From contig NZ_AKKA01000071.1 of NCBI RefSeq assembly GCF_000282035.1, positions 124,001-188,000 on the forward strand: 64,000 nt of DNA, in the 5' to 3' direction. Shown here piece by piece: positions 15,865-25,758 of this stretch; the first letter of the stretch is position 1, and each line of letters opens with the position of its first letter. This DNA is from Rhizobium sp. CF122. GTDB taxonomy: Bacteria > Pseudomonadota > Alphaproteobacteria > Rhizobiales > Rhizobiaceae. The notes beneath the pieces are model-generated. The model made no database searches. It was given only the letters and a program-made list of their open reading frames with translations, and had not been told where the DNA came from. Position numbers and translations under genes: made by a program.

Positions 15865-16816
15865 CATGGCTCCGATTCATTGGGGCGCTTACAAACAAGC
15901 CAAAGGTGTCCGCTGCGGTTTTACGCGCGAAGTCTCTGACGCTCTCAAAGAAGGATTGTCTGCGGATCAAGCGGAAGCCGAGGTTATCGGGAGGACTTCC
16001 GACCGTGCATCCGCCACCCTTTGGATTTCGGACGAAGCTGCTCATGGGCGAGCGATGCCTGCCGGAAGCAATCATGATGCCGCAGGTCCGCGGGTCCGGT
16101 TCCTCGGACTTGGCTCGGCTACCGAGATCGACGCGTCTGTTGCAAGTCGACGTCCATTCCCACACGTTCCCACCGAAGTCCACCAGCCCTGTCTCGCTTA
16201 CACCAAACGAGCCCTTGGCTTGCGGCCGGGGATCGGTCGACGCAGCCCGGCGCGCCTCGCGCTCGTAATCGGCAAGCCATCGTGTCGCGGGGTTCTTGTC
16301 GTCGATGTCGATGCCGAGCGCATCGTCGGGAAAGCGGTCGGCCGCGGCATAGGCAAGCTCGAAATCCGTTGGCAGCCGCCAATTTTCACCTGTGCGCTCC
16401 GAAAGCCACGCTGCATAGCGGACAGCATCGTCGTAGCTGACACCCGTCACCGGGATGACTTCTCGCGACAGGCTATCCCCTCCTTCGGCTGGCGAGCAAA
16501 CACCGTCGTCCACGCAGCGGTTATATTCACCGAGCGTGGTCTGAAACTTCATGATGTCCAGCGACGACCTGACGGCGATCTCGCGCTTGGGAGCGTCAAT
16601 CGCCAGGCCGTTTCGGAAATACTCTGTGGCGTCGCGATAGGCGAAGGTTCGAGGCGCGACGGTCAGCAACTCGGGCGAGGCGACGGTCGCTCCTGGCTCC
16701 CTCATGAAAACGAATCCAGACTCCACTGCGACCGCTCCTGAAAGGATCGCAAGGAGTACAAGGGGAACCGCGATGGATATGCCTGAAACCGCTTCAGTCG
16801 CAGCGTTCCGAGCCAT
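15854..16816 (-). CDS. nirV: NirV, formylglycine-generating-enzyme-like protein
   Basis: A 320-residue protein with one N-terminal membrane anchor (about 12-32) and an FGE-sulfatase domain. Signature stretches are VTGVSYDDAVRYAAWLSERT, NWRLPTDFELAYAAA, FGGNVWEWTSTC and DNLGFRLIR near the C-terminus. NirV is found next to nirK in many rhizobia; its role is unclear and it may assist maturation of the nitrite reductase. It lies 79 bases after nirK and overlaps nnrR. Confidence 0.9.
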   Translation of the reverse strand: MARNAATEAVSGISIAVPLVLLAILSGAVAVESGFVFMREPGATVASPELLTVAPRTFAYRDATEYFRNGLAIDAPKREIAVRSSLDIMKFQTTLGEYNRCVDDGVCSPAEGGDSLSREVIPVTGVSYDDAVRYAAWLSERTGENWRLPTDFELAYAAADRFPDDALGIDIDDKNPATRWLADYEREARRAASTDPRPQAKGSFGVSETGLVDFGGNVWEWTSTCNRRVDLGSRAKSEEPDPRTCGIMIASGRHRSPMSSFVRNPKGGGCTVGSPPDNLGFRLIRRQSFFESVRDFARKTAADTFGLFVSAPMNRSHDEG

Positions 16817-16895
16817 GGCTTTTACGCACGTAGCGCCTCTCTATAAAAGATGGTGCGCAGGCTACCCCCAGCCCGCGCACCTCCCCGCCGCCAGG

Positions 16896-18050
16896 TCAAC
16901 TTGCCGATGGCGCCCTGACCGAAGTCATGAGGTCATCGTTCCAGTCGCCCGTGACCTTGAAGTGGGCAGCCGCTCCCAATTCGAAAGCCTCGATGAGGTT
17001 GTGGTTCACGTAGGCGTAGATACCCGGCTGAGCGAAGGTGTATACCGCAGCGCCTGCCGTGCCGCCCGGTATGAACCAGGTTTCCTGGTCGATGTCCGGA
17101 ACGTTCTGGAACTTGCCTGTCGCCCATACGTACTCGCCGTGGCCACCGATAAGATGCGGACGGGTGTCACGATTGGCCTGCGAATGGATGATCAGGACCG
17201 TTTCGCCGACCTTGGCGGTCATTGCCTTGTCGCCGGTCAACGCACCAACGGCGCCATTGAAGACGATGTGGGTCGGGGTCAGGGTTTTCATGACCGCGAC
17301 CGTATCTTCATACGCCTCGCCGGGGCTGTCGTACTTCTTGAACATGCCGTTCGCGTCCCGCGGAACGTAGAAGTCCTGCTCCCCGACGTAGTAGACCTTG
17401 TCGTAGACGACCGGCTTCCCATGGCCATCGGTGAGGCCTTCGCGCGGCAGCACCATGATCGCGCCGTTCATGCCCGAGGTGACATGCCACGGCACCATTC
17501 CGGGAGGTGCGCAGTGGTAGACAAAGACGCCCGCCTTTGTCGCCTTGAAGCGGAGAACCGTGCTCTCGCCAGGGTTGACGACCGTCAGTGCGCCGCCGCC
17601 AAGCGCGCCCGTGGCCGCGTGGAAGTCGATGTTGTGCTGCATGGTGTTGGTCTCAGGATTTACGAGCGTTAGCTCGACGTAGTCGTCCTGGTGAACAACC
17701 ATCAACGGGCCCGGCACCGAACCGTCGAACGTCATTGCATTGACTTCGGTCCCTTCCTTGTCCAGCACCATTTTCTTTTCCTGGATGGTGAGGGTGAATT
17801 CCTTGATTTTGGGGCCGCCCTTCGCCTTCTGGTCATGGGCATGGACGAACGGCGGCTTCACAAGCTCAACCTTCTCGCGAGGGAGCTTCGACAGATCGAC
17901 AGCCGGCTTCTTGCTCGACTTGAGCGCTTGCGTCGAATGCGCATCGTCTGCGTTCGCGACATTGCTGGCTACGATGATTGGCGTCAGTGCTCCGGCGACA
18001 GCAGCGCCGGTCAGCATCGTGCGCCGGGTCATTTGCATATTGTTGGTCAT
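16896..18050 (-). CDS. nirK: copper-containing nitrite reductase
   Basis: A 384-residue periplasmic enzyme reducing nitrite to nitric oxide. A twin-arginine signal ([16 protein letters not shown]) starts the protein. Type 1 copper ligands are in [10 protein letters not shown] and [14 protein letters not shown] with Met in TSGMNG. Type 2 copper His residues are in the same loops and in [14 protein letters not shown]. The start at 18050 is fixed by AGGAG about 9 bases upstream; the frame is open for 57 more codons without support. Two NnrR-type boxes lie between it and divergent nnrS. Confidence 0.96.
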   Translation of the reverse strand: MTNNMQMTRRTMLTGAAVAGALTPIIVASNVANADDAHSTQALKSSKKPAVDLSKLPREKVELVKPPFVHAHDQKAKGGPKIKEFTLTIQEKKMVLDKEGTEVNAMTFDGSVPGPLMVVHQDDYVELTLVNPETNTMQHNIDFHAATGALGGGALTVVNPGESTVLRFKATKAGVFVYHCAPPGMVPWHVTSGMNGAIMVLPREGLTDGHGKPVVYDKVYYVGEQDFYVPRDANGMFKKYDSPGEAYEDTVAVMKTLTPTHIVFNGAVGALTGDKAMTAKVGETVLIIHSQANRDTRPHLIGGHGEYVWATGKFQNVPDIDQETWFIPGGTAGAAVYTFAQPGIYAYVNHNLIEAFELGAAAHFKVTGDWNDDLMTSVRAPSAS

Positions 18051-18128
18051 TTCCACTCTCCTGAAGTCGAAGACGGAGCGAACGCCGCCCGGTCGAGTTG
18101 GAAAGTAGTAGAAACCTCGCTGAACTCT

Positions 18129-18142
18129 TTGATTTGGCGCAA
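18129..18142 (-). promoter_or_regulatory. NnrR-type box for nirK
   Basis: TTGATTTGGCGCAA, a TTG-N8-CAA element with a CGCAA half-site, inside TTTGATTTGGCGCAAA. It is centred about 85 bases before the nirK ATG, allowing a 44-base leader. Confidence 0.65.
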
Positions 18143-18151
18143 ACTGGCAAT

Positions 18152-18165
18152 TTGTGGCAGCGCAA
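18152..18165 (+). promoter_or_regulatory. NnrR-type box for nnrS
   Basis: TTGTGGCAGCGCAA, within TTTGTGGCAGCGCAAA. Its centre is about 93 bases before the nnrS ATG, consistent with a 52-base leader. Together with the box at 18129 it gives each divergent gene its own site. Confidence 0.6.
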
Positions 18166-18251
18166 AGTTCCAAAAGTCTTCTTTGCGTAATCTCAACGAC
18201 TGCTGTCTTGAAACCGAGCATTGCTGTGTGATCAATCCGGAGACACTGATC

Positions 18252-19460
18252 ATGCAGAAAACAATGGCCAAGGACGAGCGCGTTCCGCGTGGAATGTCGC
18301 GCTCAGGGCTCGTGCTCTTCTCTTACGGCTTCCGCCCCTTCTTTCTGGCGTCGGCATTATGGGCCATCGTCAGCATCGATCTCTGGGCCGCCTTCCTTAG
18401 CTTTGGAATTCCCGTCGCAACCGAGTATGGCACTCTGTACTGGCACGCCCATGAGATGATTTTTGGTTTTGCGCCGGCAATTCTTGCCGGCTTCCTCCTG
18501 ACGGCGATCCCCAACTGGACGGGCAGACTGCCAATCGCGGGACGTCCTCTCGCGATGCTCTTCGCTGTCTGGTGCGCGGGCAGAATTGCCATGCTCCTGA
18601 GCTCGTCGAGCGGAGTGATGCCTGCTGTCGCTGTCGACAGCCTCTTTCTTCCGGCGATGTTGGTTCTATGCACCCGCGAGGTCGTGGCGGGCAAGAAGTG
18701 GAAGGACTTGAAAGTCATTGCGGGTCTCGTGGTTCTGTCGATCGCGAACGTGCTCTTTCATGTTCAGGTGGTCGCAGGACAGAGCCCCGAACTCCCGATC
18801 CGTCTCGGCCTTGGAGCCTATGTGCTGCTCGTGACGATCGTTGGCGGAAGAATCCTTCCGAGTTTTACGCGCAATTGGCTGAATCAGTTCGGTCGCACCG
18901 AGTTTCCTGTTCCCTATAACCACTACGACGCCGCCTCTATCATCATGGGCGCCGTCGCGCTAGCAGCCTGGGCCATAGCCCCTGAAGCGCTGATTACCGG
19001 TCTGTGCGCAGCGATCGCTGCCGCCATGAACGGGATCCGGCTCTATCGCTGGCGTGGCTGGAACGTTTGGCCGGAGCCGATACTGTTCGTGCTCCATGGC
19101 GCCTACTTGTTCGTACCAATCGGCTTTGCGGCTGTCGCTCTCGGAACATTGGGAATGCCTCAGGTCGCGGTCCTGCATGTCTTCGCCATTGGGGCAATTT
19201 CCTTGATGATGCTGGCAGTCATGACGAGGGCCACCCGCGGCCATACCGGCCGAAAGGTAAAGTCCAGCCGGCTGACCAACTACTCGTACGTCATATTGGC
19301 CGCCGTCGCGCTTCTCCGGCCGAGCGCAGAGCTGATACCTTCGTTCAGCTCCGAAATATTGATGGCGTCCGCGATTGGCTGGACGGTCGCCTTCTGCATG
19401 TTTGCGCATGAGCATGCTCCGTTCCTGTGCCGTGAGAGGAAGCCCTTGGTGAGCAGGTGA
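18252..19460 (+). CDS. nnrS: NnrS heme- and copper-containing membrane protein
   Basis: A 402-residue protein with about twelve membrane segments. Family motifs include [16 protein letters not shown] (about 25-40), [30 protein letters not shown] split over the second segment, [13 protein letters not shown] and [25 protein letters not shown] near residue 315. NnrS protects against NO and related stress in denitrifiers. The start is the ATG with GGAG 11 bases upstream; a much longer upstream open frame is the shadow of nirK. Confidence 0.92.
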   Translation: MQKTMAKDERVPRGMSRSGLVLFSYGFRPFFLASALWAIVSIDLWAAFLSFGIPVATEYGTLYWHAHEMIFGFAPAILAGFLLTAIPNWTGRLPIAGRPLAMLFAVWCAGRIAMLLSSSSGVMPAVAVDSLFLPAMLVLCTREVVAGKKWKDLKVIAGLVVLSIANVLFHVQVVAGQSPELPIRLGLGAYVLLVTIVGGRILPSFTRNWLNQFGRTEFPVPYNHYDAASIIMGAVALAAWAIAPEALITGLCAAIAAAMNGIRLYRWRGWNVWPEPILFVLHGAYLFVPIGFAAVALGTLGMPQVAVLHVFAIGAISLMMLAVMTRATRGHTGRKVKSSRLTNYSYVILAAVALLRPSAELIPSFSSEILMASAIGWTVAFCMFAHEHAPFLCRERKPLVSR

Positions 19461-19921
19461 CGCGTTCTGCCCACACCCTCGCAAACTGCGTTCACGAGTT
19501 GATGCTAAAAGTGTCCTAGCAAGGGAGAGTGAGATGAGGGACGCGTTGCGCGACTAAGCCAACGGCGACGCTCCTGCCCCCTTTTTTGCTTGCCTACAAA
19601 GGCGAGCGACAGGTTGACCGAAATTCAGTCGACTCCGAAGGAGACGCCGTTCTGGCTATTATGGAGCCGTCCACTGCCAGGCAGGCGGCCGAAAATAATG
19701 AGCATGAGCCGTCCTCAGTTTACGTCATTCCAGATCGGAAGTCGAAGACTTGACCCTCTGCATGGGAGGTTTCCACGTTATAGTTGTGAGGCATCATCAG
19801 ATTTCCTACACGCCAGAAATGACTCGTTAACCATACCTGGCCTAGCCTCGCAGCTAGAAGCTGCATGACGCGGCAAATCTCGTCTTGCTATCCAATCACC
19901 AGTTTTATTTTCTTGGTTACG
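19461..19921. other. intergenic region without clear gene
   Basis: The 461 bases between nnrS and the flagellin gene hold no convincing gene. A plus-strand stretch from about 19580 to 19753 is open without an ATG at its beginning and ends with a plausible hydrophilic tail (PSSVYVIPDRKSKT); it could be the remnant of a lost gene. No box or terminator was recognised with confidence. Confidence 0.4.
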
Positions 19922-21706
19922 ATGACCTCAATTTTAACGAATGGTTCAGCGTCGATTGCGCTCCAAGCGCTGCGTAAAATCAACTCAGACATGCAAGGAA
20001 CCCAGAGGCGGGTGTCCTCGGGACTTCGCATCGATGGTGCTTCGGACAATGCGGCTTACTGGGCGATCGCAACCACAATGGGGTCAGACCTTAAGGCGGT
20101 TTCTGCGGTTTCTGATGCTTTGGGAACGGGCGCGGCGAAGGTAGACACCGCTTACGCGGGAATGACGGCGGTGACGGATGTCCTCGCAGAATTTAAGGCG
20201 AAGCTGGTGACAGCGACGGAAGCTGGCGTCGATAAAACCAAGGTTCAGGCCGACCTGGATCAATTGAAGCAAACGGTTTGGGGCATCGCGCATTCTGCGA
20301 GTTTCAATGGTGAGAACTGGCTCAGCTCCAACGTAGAAGATATCAACGATAGCGATCTCGACGTCGAAACAGTAGTGTCCGCATTTGTCCGCGATGCCTC
20401 CGGTAATGTTTCCGTAAAGACCACCACGGCCCATCTCGCCGAAATAGCACTCTTCAACAGCACGGGCGGGGGACTCTTGGAGGCCGATACCCGTAAACTA
20501 AAGACCCTTGGAGGAATAAGAGACTTCGACACGTTCATGGACAACGATGGCGAAATCTGGATGAGCGAAGTCAACAGCTCCCTTGGTACTTCCGCAGCCA
20601 TTGAATATACATTTTCCGGACCGCTCACGTTCGGGGCTTCAGATAAAATTTCCTTCAACGTAACGGTCGACAAAGACAATCCAGCTGAGGTGCCGCCGCC
20701 GCATAACACCGGCGCGACCTATCCGCCCGTCGAGATTACGAGAGCGACCGTCGACGCCTACAACCCAGCCCTGAATGGCAAGATATCGACGTTTCAGCAG
20801 TACATCGCAGTCCTGAATATTGCACTCGATGCGTCAGGCGCACAGGCAACGGCTCGCACGGTACCCAAGTGGGATGCGGCGATGAAAACATGGATCGCCG
20901 ACCCCGATAAAATCGCCATATGGACTGACGAGACGTCTGGTCTTGATGGCTCCTACGTTGAGATCAGCAACTTCAGCAGCACGGTCGGATCGGGTGGGAT
21001 AGGCAATGCCTCGGCGTTCGGCACGCGCGGGTCGGAACTGCCGATCACTTTTGTACCCTTCGAGGTTTACAAGGATGGCGACAACCTCGATGGAGTCGAG
21101 GTCTCCTTCAGCTTCAACGTGAACGGGCAGGCCCCGACGAGCTACTCCTTCAATCGGGCCTACGTGAACAATCTTCTGGGAAAGGACACGGGCAAGGTGG
21201 AGACGCCAACGGAGATGGTAACGCTGCTCAAAAGCCTCGTGTCAGCCGATTGGCCTGATGTGATCATCGAAGAGACGGGCGGCAACGGCATTTCCATCCG
21301 GTCAGACAACAATGTTGATCGCCTCTCAGGAACGAAATCATACATCGGCTTCACTAATATATCGGTCAGTATCGAGCCAATTTCTGATCTCGACTTCATG
21401 GAGATCGATATCGTCGCCAATCCGCAGATGCTGGACGTCTACTTGAGCTATACGGACCTAGTGTTCTCCGACGTTGTGTCTGCGGCCAGCGTTCTAGGTT
21501 CCCTTCAAAAGCGCATCGATATCCAAGCCACCTTCGCACATGGGCTCGCGGCCAACCTCAATACAGGAGTCGGTCGCTTGGTTGACGCCGATATGGAAGA
21601 AGAGTCATCGCGGCTGGCTGCGTTGCAGACTCAGCAGCAACTCGCGTTGCAATCCCTTTCGATTGGGAATGGCTCTCCGAAGAGCGTGCTGCAGCTGTTT
21701 CAATAG
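19922..21706 (+). CDS. rhizobial-type flagellin with enlarged central domain
   Basis: A 594-residue flagellin. The N-terminal D0/D1 region is conserved (MTSILTNGSASIALQALRKI, RVSSGLRIDGASDNAAYWAI, LGTGAAKVDTAYAGM). The C-terminal D0/D1 is also conserved (GVGRLVDADMEEESSRLAAL, QQQLALQSLSIGNG). Rhizobial flagellins are usually 320-430 residues, so the roughly 350-residue middle is an extra-long surface domain. The start at 19922 gives the canonical N-terminus; an earlier in-frame ATG at 19865 would add 19 residues. No other flagellar gene is nearby, so the product would join filaments encoded elsewhere. Confidence 0.92.
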   Translation: MTSILTNGSASIALQALRKINSDMQGTQRRVSSGLRIDGASDNAAYWAIATTMGSDLKAVSAVSDALGTGAAKVDTAYAGMTAVTDVLAEFKAKLVTATEAGVDKTKVQADLDQLKQTVWGIAHSASFNGENWLSSNVEDINDSDLDVETVVSAFVRDASGNVSVKTTTAHLAEIALFNSTGGGLLEADTRKLKTLGGIRDFDTFMDNDGEIWMSEVNSSLGTSAAIEYTFSGPLTFGASDKISFNVTVDKDNPAEVPPPHNTGATYPPVEITRATVDAYNPALNGKISTFQQYIAVLNIALDASGAQATARTVPKWDAAMKTWIADPDKIAIWTDETSGLDGSYVEISNFSSTVGSGGIGNASAFGTRGSELPITFVPFEVYKDGDNLDGVEVSFSFNVNGQAPTSYSFNRAYVNNLLGKDTGKVETPTEMVTLLKSLVSADWPDVIIEETGGNGISIRSDNNVDRLSGTKSYIGFTNISVSIEPISDLDFMEIDIVANPQMLDVYLSYTDLVFSDVVSAASVLGSLQKRIDIQATFAHGLAANLNTGVGRLVDADMEEESSRLAALQTQQQLALQSLSIGNGSPKSVLQLFQ

Positions 21707-22276
21707 CAAGATAGCAGGATGGAGCACGTTGCAGGATACAAGCGGCCATGGTTAGCACGGGCAGTACGCCAACGCTTCTCTTTCCTCGTGGCCGCTTCCT
21801 AGCTCAAGGTAAGTGCCGGATAGCGTTTTTAAGTGTCCGGTTAGTCGCCGACGAAATCTGCGACGCGTGGCTCAGGCCAGCTTTGTTGCTGCGAGAAATG
21901 TCGCGAGATCGCACTTTCTTTTGCGCCCAACGCTTGCGCCCTTGCCAAGTTATGCTCAGCGTCCGATCGCATTGCGGCGATCGAGCCCGTATCCACCGCA
22001 GGCGGCGCAGTTCCTAGCGACAGTGTCTGCTCCAGCGTACCGGTTTAGATGGGCCTCCATAGGCAATGCCGCAGGTGTAGTGGTGGCCAAGCGGTCAGCG
22101 TGGCAAGGAGTGCAGCAACGCCAGCGGGCATTGGCGATGGCGTCCAGTGTCATGCCTTTTGAAAAACACTGGTAACGAACTCGGGACTAAGCGGTCGCCT
22201 GATATCGAAGCACGCCGAGGGAAGAACAAGGGCGTAGTCAACGGCGGGGCTGAAGAATTCACAAATGGACCGACAC
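21707..22276. other. region without recognisable gene
   Basis: Some 570 bases downstream of the flagellin gene contain only short frames in every phase, none with both a ribosome site and protein-like composition. No terminator or repeat was recognised with confidence. Confidence 0.4.
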
Positions 22277-22750
22277 CTACTCATCCTCAGCGAAATCTAC
22301 TGATGAGATGTCCACGTTCCATTCGAAATCCTTGGGCGAAGGTTTGTCTGGCAAGGTCTCCAAGCCTCTATACTGATTGAGCGCCCAGCATGTCCCGTAA
22401 ACGCCATGCGGCTCAATGATCTTGTAGCTGCTGAGATAGTCGGAGTAAGCTTCAATGCTGAAGCCTGGGCGCTTCGCGACCAATCGGAAGCGTACTACGT
22501 TGACATACTGGTCGGAGCCGTTGAACAACTGAACGAAAACTGGCTTGGCAGGGTCGAGGCAGCCTTGGGTGCCGGTGCTCGTGCCAACAACCAAGCTCGC
22601 GGAGTTGTTGCGGTCGGATTGCTGGAAGTAAACATAAACCCCGACGCCAGCGCCGACAAAAATGACCGCAATCAGCGCAATCAACGTGGGGCGGGGAAAC
22701 AGGAAGAAAGAAACTAACAAGATCGCGACCGCGACTATCATGAAGATCAT
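22277..22750 (-). CDS. hypothetical membrane-anchored protein
   Basis: A 157-residue protein with two N-terminal hydrophobic segments (about 3-16 and 22-42) and a soluble C-terminal domain. That domain has a single disulfide-capable pair (GTQGCLD and GTCWALNQY). The layout suggests an inner-membrane anchor with an extracytoplasmic domain. Composition is protein-like, but no family is recognised. It stands apart from the neighbouring operons. Confidence 0.55.
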   Translation of the reverse strand: MIFMIVAVAILLVSFFLFPRPTLIALIAVIFVGAGVGVYVYFQQSDRNNSASLVVGTSTGTQGCLDPAKPVFVQLFNGSDQYVNVVRFRLVAKRPGFSIEAYSDYLSSYKIIEPHGVYGTCWALNQYRGLETLPDKPSPKDFEWNVDISSVDFAEDE

Positions 22751-22841
22751 CGGCGGGTTCCATTTGTTTCATGAGCTAAAGCAGGCACCGATGACGGGCA
22801 AGGCTGGTTCGAGACCGATCTCATTTAATCTTCTTACTCAA

Positions 22842-23033
22842 TCATTCGTGGCGATCAAACCACTTCCAAGTTGCCGCCTCTTTGATTTCTAGGACGTACC
22901 AGCCTTTAAGCGGAACACCAGGTTCTGACCGCCTGCCGCCGCCCGGTGATATTGTTGGATCTTCGTAGGAGCCCGTCGGCTTGCCTTGGATGGAGAGAAC
23001 GCTCTTCAAGAGCCGAGAATAAGGGACTTTCAT
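22842..23033 (-). CDS. possible short protein or gene fragment
   Basis: A 63-residue frame, MKVPYSRLLKSVLSIQG to KGWYVLEIKEAATWKWF, with somewhat protein-like composition but no ribosome site before the ATG. It may be the end of a decayed gene. The rest of the 22751-23278 interval shows nothing further. Confidence 0.25.
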   Translation of the reverse strand: MKVPYSRLLKSVLSIQGKPTGSYEDPTISPGGGRRSEPGVPLKGWYVLEIKEAATWKWFDRHE

Positions 23034-23278
23034 TGATTTGCATGTGTACGGCCCTTGAACGCTGCTGCCGCATTTTGATGCAATTCAGGTGGTTGGCAAT
23101 GGAAATTACGGGATCCACTAGCTGTTGTGCGGGTGATCACAAATGCCGCCCCCTTGCAGCCGCATCGTTGCGCTTCCGTCGAATCTGCTGATGCAGAGCC
23201 CACAAAGCAGCTTGCTCTACCAGTCTGCTCAACCAGGGTGGGCCTGGCTGAGTGTTTCTTAGGAATCCGCAAAATCGT

Positions 23279-23557
23279 CTACGTGGCTGGGCGAGGAGGA
23301 GCCGACGCCGCAATTCTGGTTTCTTCGCTCACAACGCTGCCATCTGCCGCCAAGACCGCGATCCATACTCGATTTCCGAGGCGAACTGTCAGGCGTGTCT
23401 TTCCGATGTCCGCTTCCTGACCGATTTCGACCCTGCTACGAACGAGACCCTGCGCCATGTAACGTCGAAAGGCTGCCAGCGACAGTCCAAACCGGCCCGC
23501 CAGATAGGATGCATCGACAGTCAGTTCGTCGAGATCAACTTGGCCCTTGATGGTCAT
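23279..23557 (-). CDS. DUF6522-like small protein
   Basis: A 92-residue soluble protein: GQVDLDELTVDASYLAGRFG, FRRYMAQGLVRSRVEIGQ and KTRLTVRLGNRVWIA. This resembles the small DUF6522 proteins found in denitrification operons (from memory, not checked). It is the last gene of an operon that begins at 26043 and lies 18 bases after the DUF59 gene. Function unknown. Confidence 0.65.
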   Translation of the reverse strand: MTIKGQVDLDELTVDASYLAGRFGLSLAAFRRYMAQGLVRSRVEIGQEADIGKTRLTVRLGNRVWIAVLAADGSVVSEETRIAASAPPRPAT

Positions 23558-23575
23558 GCCTGCCGCTCCATGGGA

Positions 23576-23881
23576 CTAGAATGAAAACAACTGCGCCATG
23601 TCAGGCGACCAAGGCGGGTCGTAGACAAGCCGGACTTGTGCCTTGCTTACCTGCTCCAACGCCTCCAGCCGGATCTTTACCGCCTCGGTGAGAAAACCGG
23701 AAGCAGGACAGAAGCGGGTGGTTGTTGTCATTTCCACGATAACGAAGCCGTCCTCTGAAATCGAGATGTCGTAGATCAGCCCGAGGTCGACGATCGAGGT
23801 TGCGACCTCGGGATCTTCGATTTCTCGAAGCGCATCAAGGACGGCGTCACGAGTGAGGCTAGGCCCGCACATCGGCCGCAT
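23576..23881 (-). CDS. DUF59/MIP18-type metal-sulfur cluster assembly protein
   Basis: A 101-residue protein with the DUF59 pattern: VLDALREIEDPEVATSIVDLG, then IEMTTTTRFCPASGFLTEAVK-like sequence with the conserved Cys at about residue 58, and VRLVYDPPWSPDM at the end. Such proteins (PaaD, SufT, MIP18) help insert Fe-S clusters. Its start overlaps the DUF2249 gene by 23 bases. Context suggests service to a respiratory or denitrification metalloprotein. Confidence 0.83.
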   Translation of the reverse strand: MRPMCGPSLTRDAVLDALREIEDPEVATSIVDLGLIYDISISEDGFVIVEMTTTTRFCPASGFLTEAVKIRLEALEQVSKAQVRLVYDPPWSPDMAQLFSF

Positions 23882-24386
23882 CCAGGGGTGTGGCCCGGAT
23901 CATGATCCGGTACACCTTTCCCGTCTCATCGAAATTTCCAATCCATTCGTGCCCGCGTTCCTTCAGTTGGTTGAACAGGAAAACGGGCTCCCTGTTCAGA
24001 AGCGCGAAAAGAACCTCGCCGGTGCTCATGGTCTCAAGCCTCGACAGAATTCGCTCCATCGGTTCAGGTGGCGGAAGTTCGGTCAGGTCGAGGTTCCAGG
24101 TCGGGTCCGGCCAGATCGCCTCCGACGCCGCGGCTGCGGGTTGCACGTCCTGTAGAACTTCACGCGGAACGAACTCGATCTCCCAGTCGTCGTCGGCAAG
24201 ACGCCTGGTCACATGCGCAAAGCCCCGCTGTTCAAGTTGCCGGATGAGCGGGACCGGTTCGAAAATCGCGTGTAGTCGCACTCCTTCGCCCGGATCGAGG
24301 GAGGCAAACGTATCCATTATGAGCTGGAAGGGCATCCCGCCATCACGCAGTATCTGTCGAACATCGAGTTCACGAAGCTGAACCAT
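23859..24386 (-). CDS. protein with two DUF2249 domains
   Basis: A 175-residue protein. The N-terminal half (ELDVRQILRDGGMPFQLIMD, LDPGEGVRLHAIFEPVPLIRQ) and the C-terminal half (SRLETMSTGEVLFALLN, FLFNQLKERGHEWIG) look like two copies of the DUF2249 fold, joined by an acidic linker. The ATG at 24386 has GAGG 8 bases upstream and overlaps the membrane-protein gene by 17 bases. DUF2249 genes often lie in denitrification clusters; function unknown. Confidence 0.78.
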   Translation of the reverse strand: MVQLRELDVRQILRDGGMPFQLIMDTFASLDPGEGVRLHAIFEPVPLIRQLEQRGFAHVTRRLADDDWEIEFVPREVLQDVQPAAAASEAIWPDPTWNLDLTELPPPEPMERILSRLETMSTGEVLFALLNREPVFLFNQLKERGHEWIGNFDETGKVYRIMIRATPLDAADVRA

Positions 24387-25743
24387 TGGCGTTTCCTCTG
24401 TGGTTAGCGGCGAAGAATAGCGCCGGCTGTTGAAATGGCGCTCTTTTGGTGGCTGCCTCCACGTTTGCAAGCGCGCGTGCAAGCAGGAGCTCGACGGCAA
24501 GGGCTGCCGTGGCCAAAGTTTGGAGTATGACGGCGACGTGAAAGCCCCAGTCGGATCCGCCGGCGATCGCCGCGGCCGCGGTAACGACGGCGAAGTAGAA
24601 CATTCCAAGCCACACGGCAGCGCGGCTTCCAACTATCAGATCCCCCAGACGTGGCGTCGGCCTGCGACCTAAAAGGGGTCCGAATGCCTCGATCCAAGTC
24701 AGGAAGGGAACAATCTTCAAAAGTTGCGCCAGGCCCAGACCGGAAAGCCAGCCAAAGACGAACAGGTAAGCTGCAGCGGTCACGATCTCTGATCCCGCAT
24801 GGAATACAAGAGCGAGCACCAGCATCGGACCTGAGACCGCCAGCAGGGCGAACGCGGGTAAGGATCCCGACGTGTTGAGCTCCAGCGTCTTGCGACGCCG
24901 CGAGCGATAAGTCCTGAACAACTCCACCAAATATGCGGCGATCGTGAACTGGAAGACCAGCCCGCCCATCAAAAAGATGGTGCGTCCCAAGGCAGGATCG
25001 AACATGGCGCAGAACGTGGCGATCGCCAGCATCGACATACCGGCCGATCCGGTTAGACGGATGAAGGGCGACCGTTTCATATCGTCCGACAGCAGGAACA
25101 TTGGCAGCAACTTGTAGCTCACCCCGATCGCGGCGAAGGTCATCCACCCGAGTAGCCCAAAGCCTGCGTGAAATGGCACCGCGTTCGTCACGAACTCGAT
25201 GACAGCCCCCGCATCCACGACGCCGGAGATAGTTACAGCGAAAAGCGATCCAAGCGCCGCTGTCGCAATCAGGCATGCGATAGCAATAAGGACGAGTGGC
25301 GAGGCGGCATGAGCCGCTCTGCCGCGCCAGAGAACGGCGAAAAGAACGAGCCCGATTGACAGGATGGAAGCCCCGAGCGTGAGCGACGCCGCGACCATCG
25401 TTGGTCCCGCGGCGCTCGATCCCGCGTCGATTGAATGAAACCCGAACAGCAAAAGACCCAATCCCGCGACCAGACCCGCAAGGGTTGGCGCGTCGAGTCG
25501 ATCGGTCGGAAGGCTCAGACCCGTCATGACAGGCGCAAACTGCAGCAGCGCTCCTATCATCAGAAGACCGAGCCAACCTATAGTGACAGAGTGCACGACG
25601 ATGAGAGCGTGGGGCTCCGCGACGTCTGACGATGGCGTCCAAGCTCCCGCCGCAAGCAGGACTTCGGCGAAGAGCAGAAAAAATAAACCCGCGCCGAAAT
25701 ACGCCATTGTCCAACGCGACAGTGAAGTGCCCACGGGCATCAT
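24370..25743 (-). CDS. polytopic membrane protein, heme-copper oxidase subunit I-like
   Basis: A 457-residue protein with about twelve membrane segments. HALIVVHSVTIGWLGLLMIG (about 45-64) and the later HAGFGLLGWMTFAAIGVSYK with LLPMF resemble histidine-bearing helices of cbb3 oxidase subunit I and NnrS-like proteins. The full set of heme and copper ligands of an oxidase is not evident. It sits between two DUF2249 genes in the same operon. A heme-binding sensor or NO-related protein is possible; no function can be assigned. Confidence 0.72.
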   Translation of the reverse strand: MMPVGTSLSRWTMAYFGAGLFFLLFAEVLLAAGAWTPSSDVAEPHALIVVHSVTIGWLGLLMIGALLQFAPVMTGLSLPTDRLDAPTLAGLVAGLGLLLFGFHSIDAGSSAAGPTMVAASLTLGASILSIGLVLFAVLWRGRAAHAASPLVLIAIACLIATAALGSLFAVTISGVVDAGAVIEFVTNAVPFHAGFGLLGWMTFAAIGVSYKLLPMFLLSDDMKRSPFIRLTGSAGMSMLAIATFCAMFDPALGRTIFLMGGLVFQFTIAAYLVELFRTYRSRRRKTLELNTSGSLPAFALLAVSGPMLVLALVFHAGSEIVTAAAYLFVFGWLSGLGLAQLLKIVPFLTWIEAFGPLLGRRPTPRLGDLIVGSRAAVWLGMFYFAVVTAAAAIAGGSDWGFHVAVILQTLATAALAVELLLARALANVEAATKRAPFQQPALFFAANHRGNANGSAS

Positions 25744-25758
25744 CGCGCTTCTCCACTC

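Noticed and set aside
19580..19753. Open stretch before the flagellin gene with a plausible C-terminal tail
   Set aside because: No start codon or recognisable domain; kept only as a possible remnant in the intergenic note.
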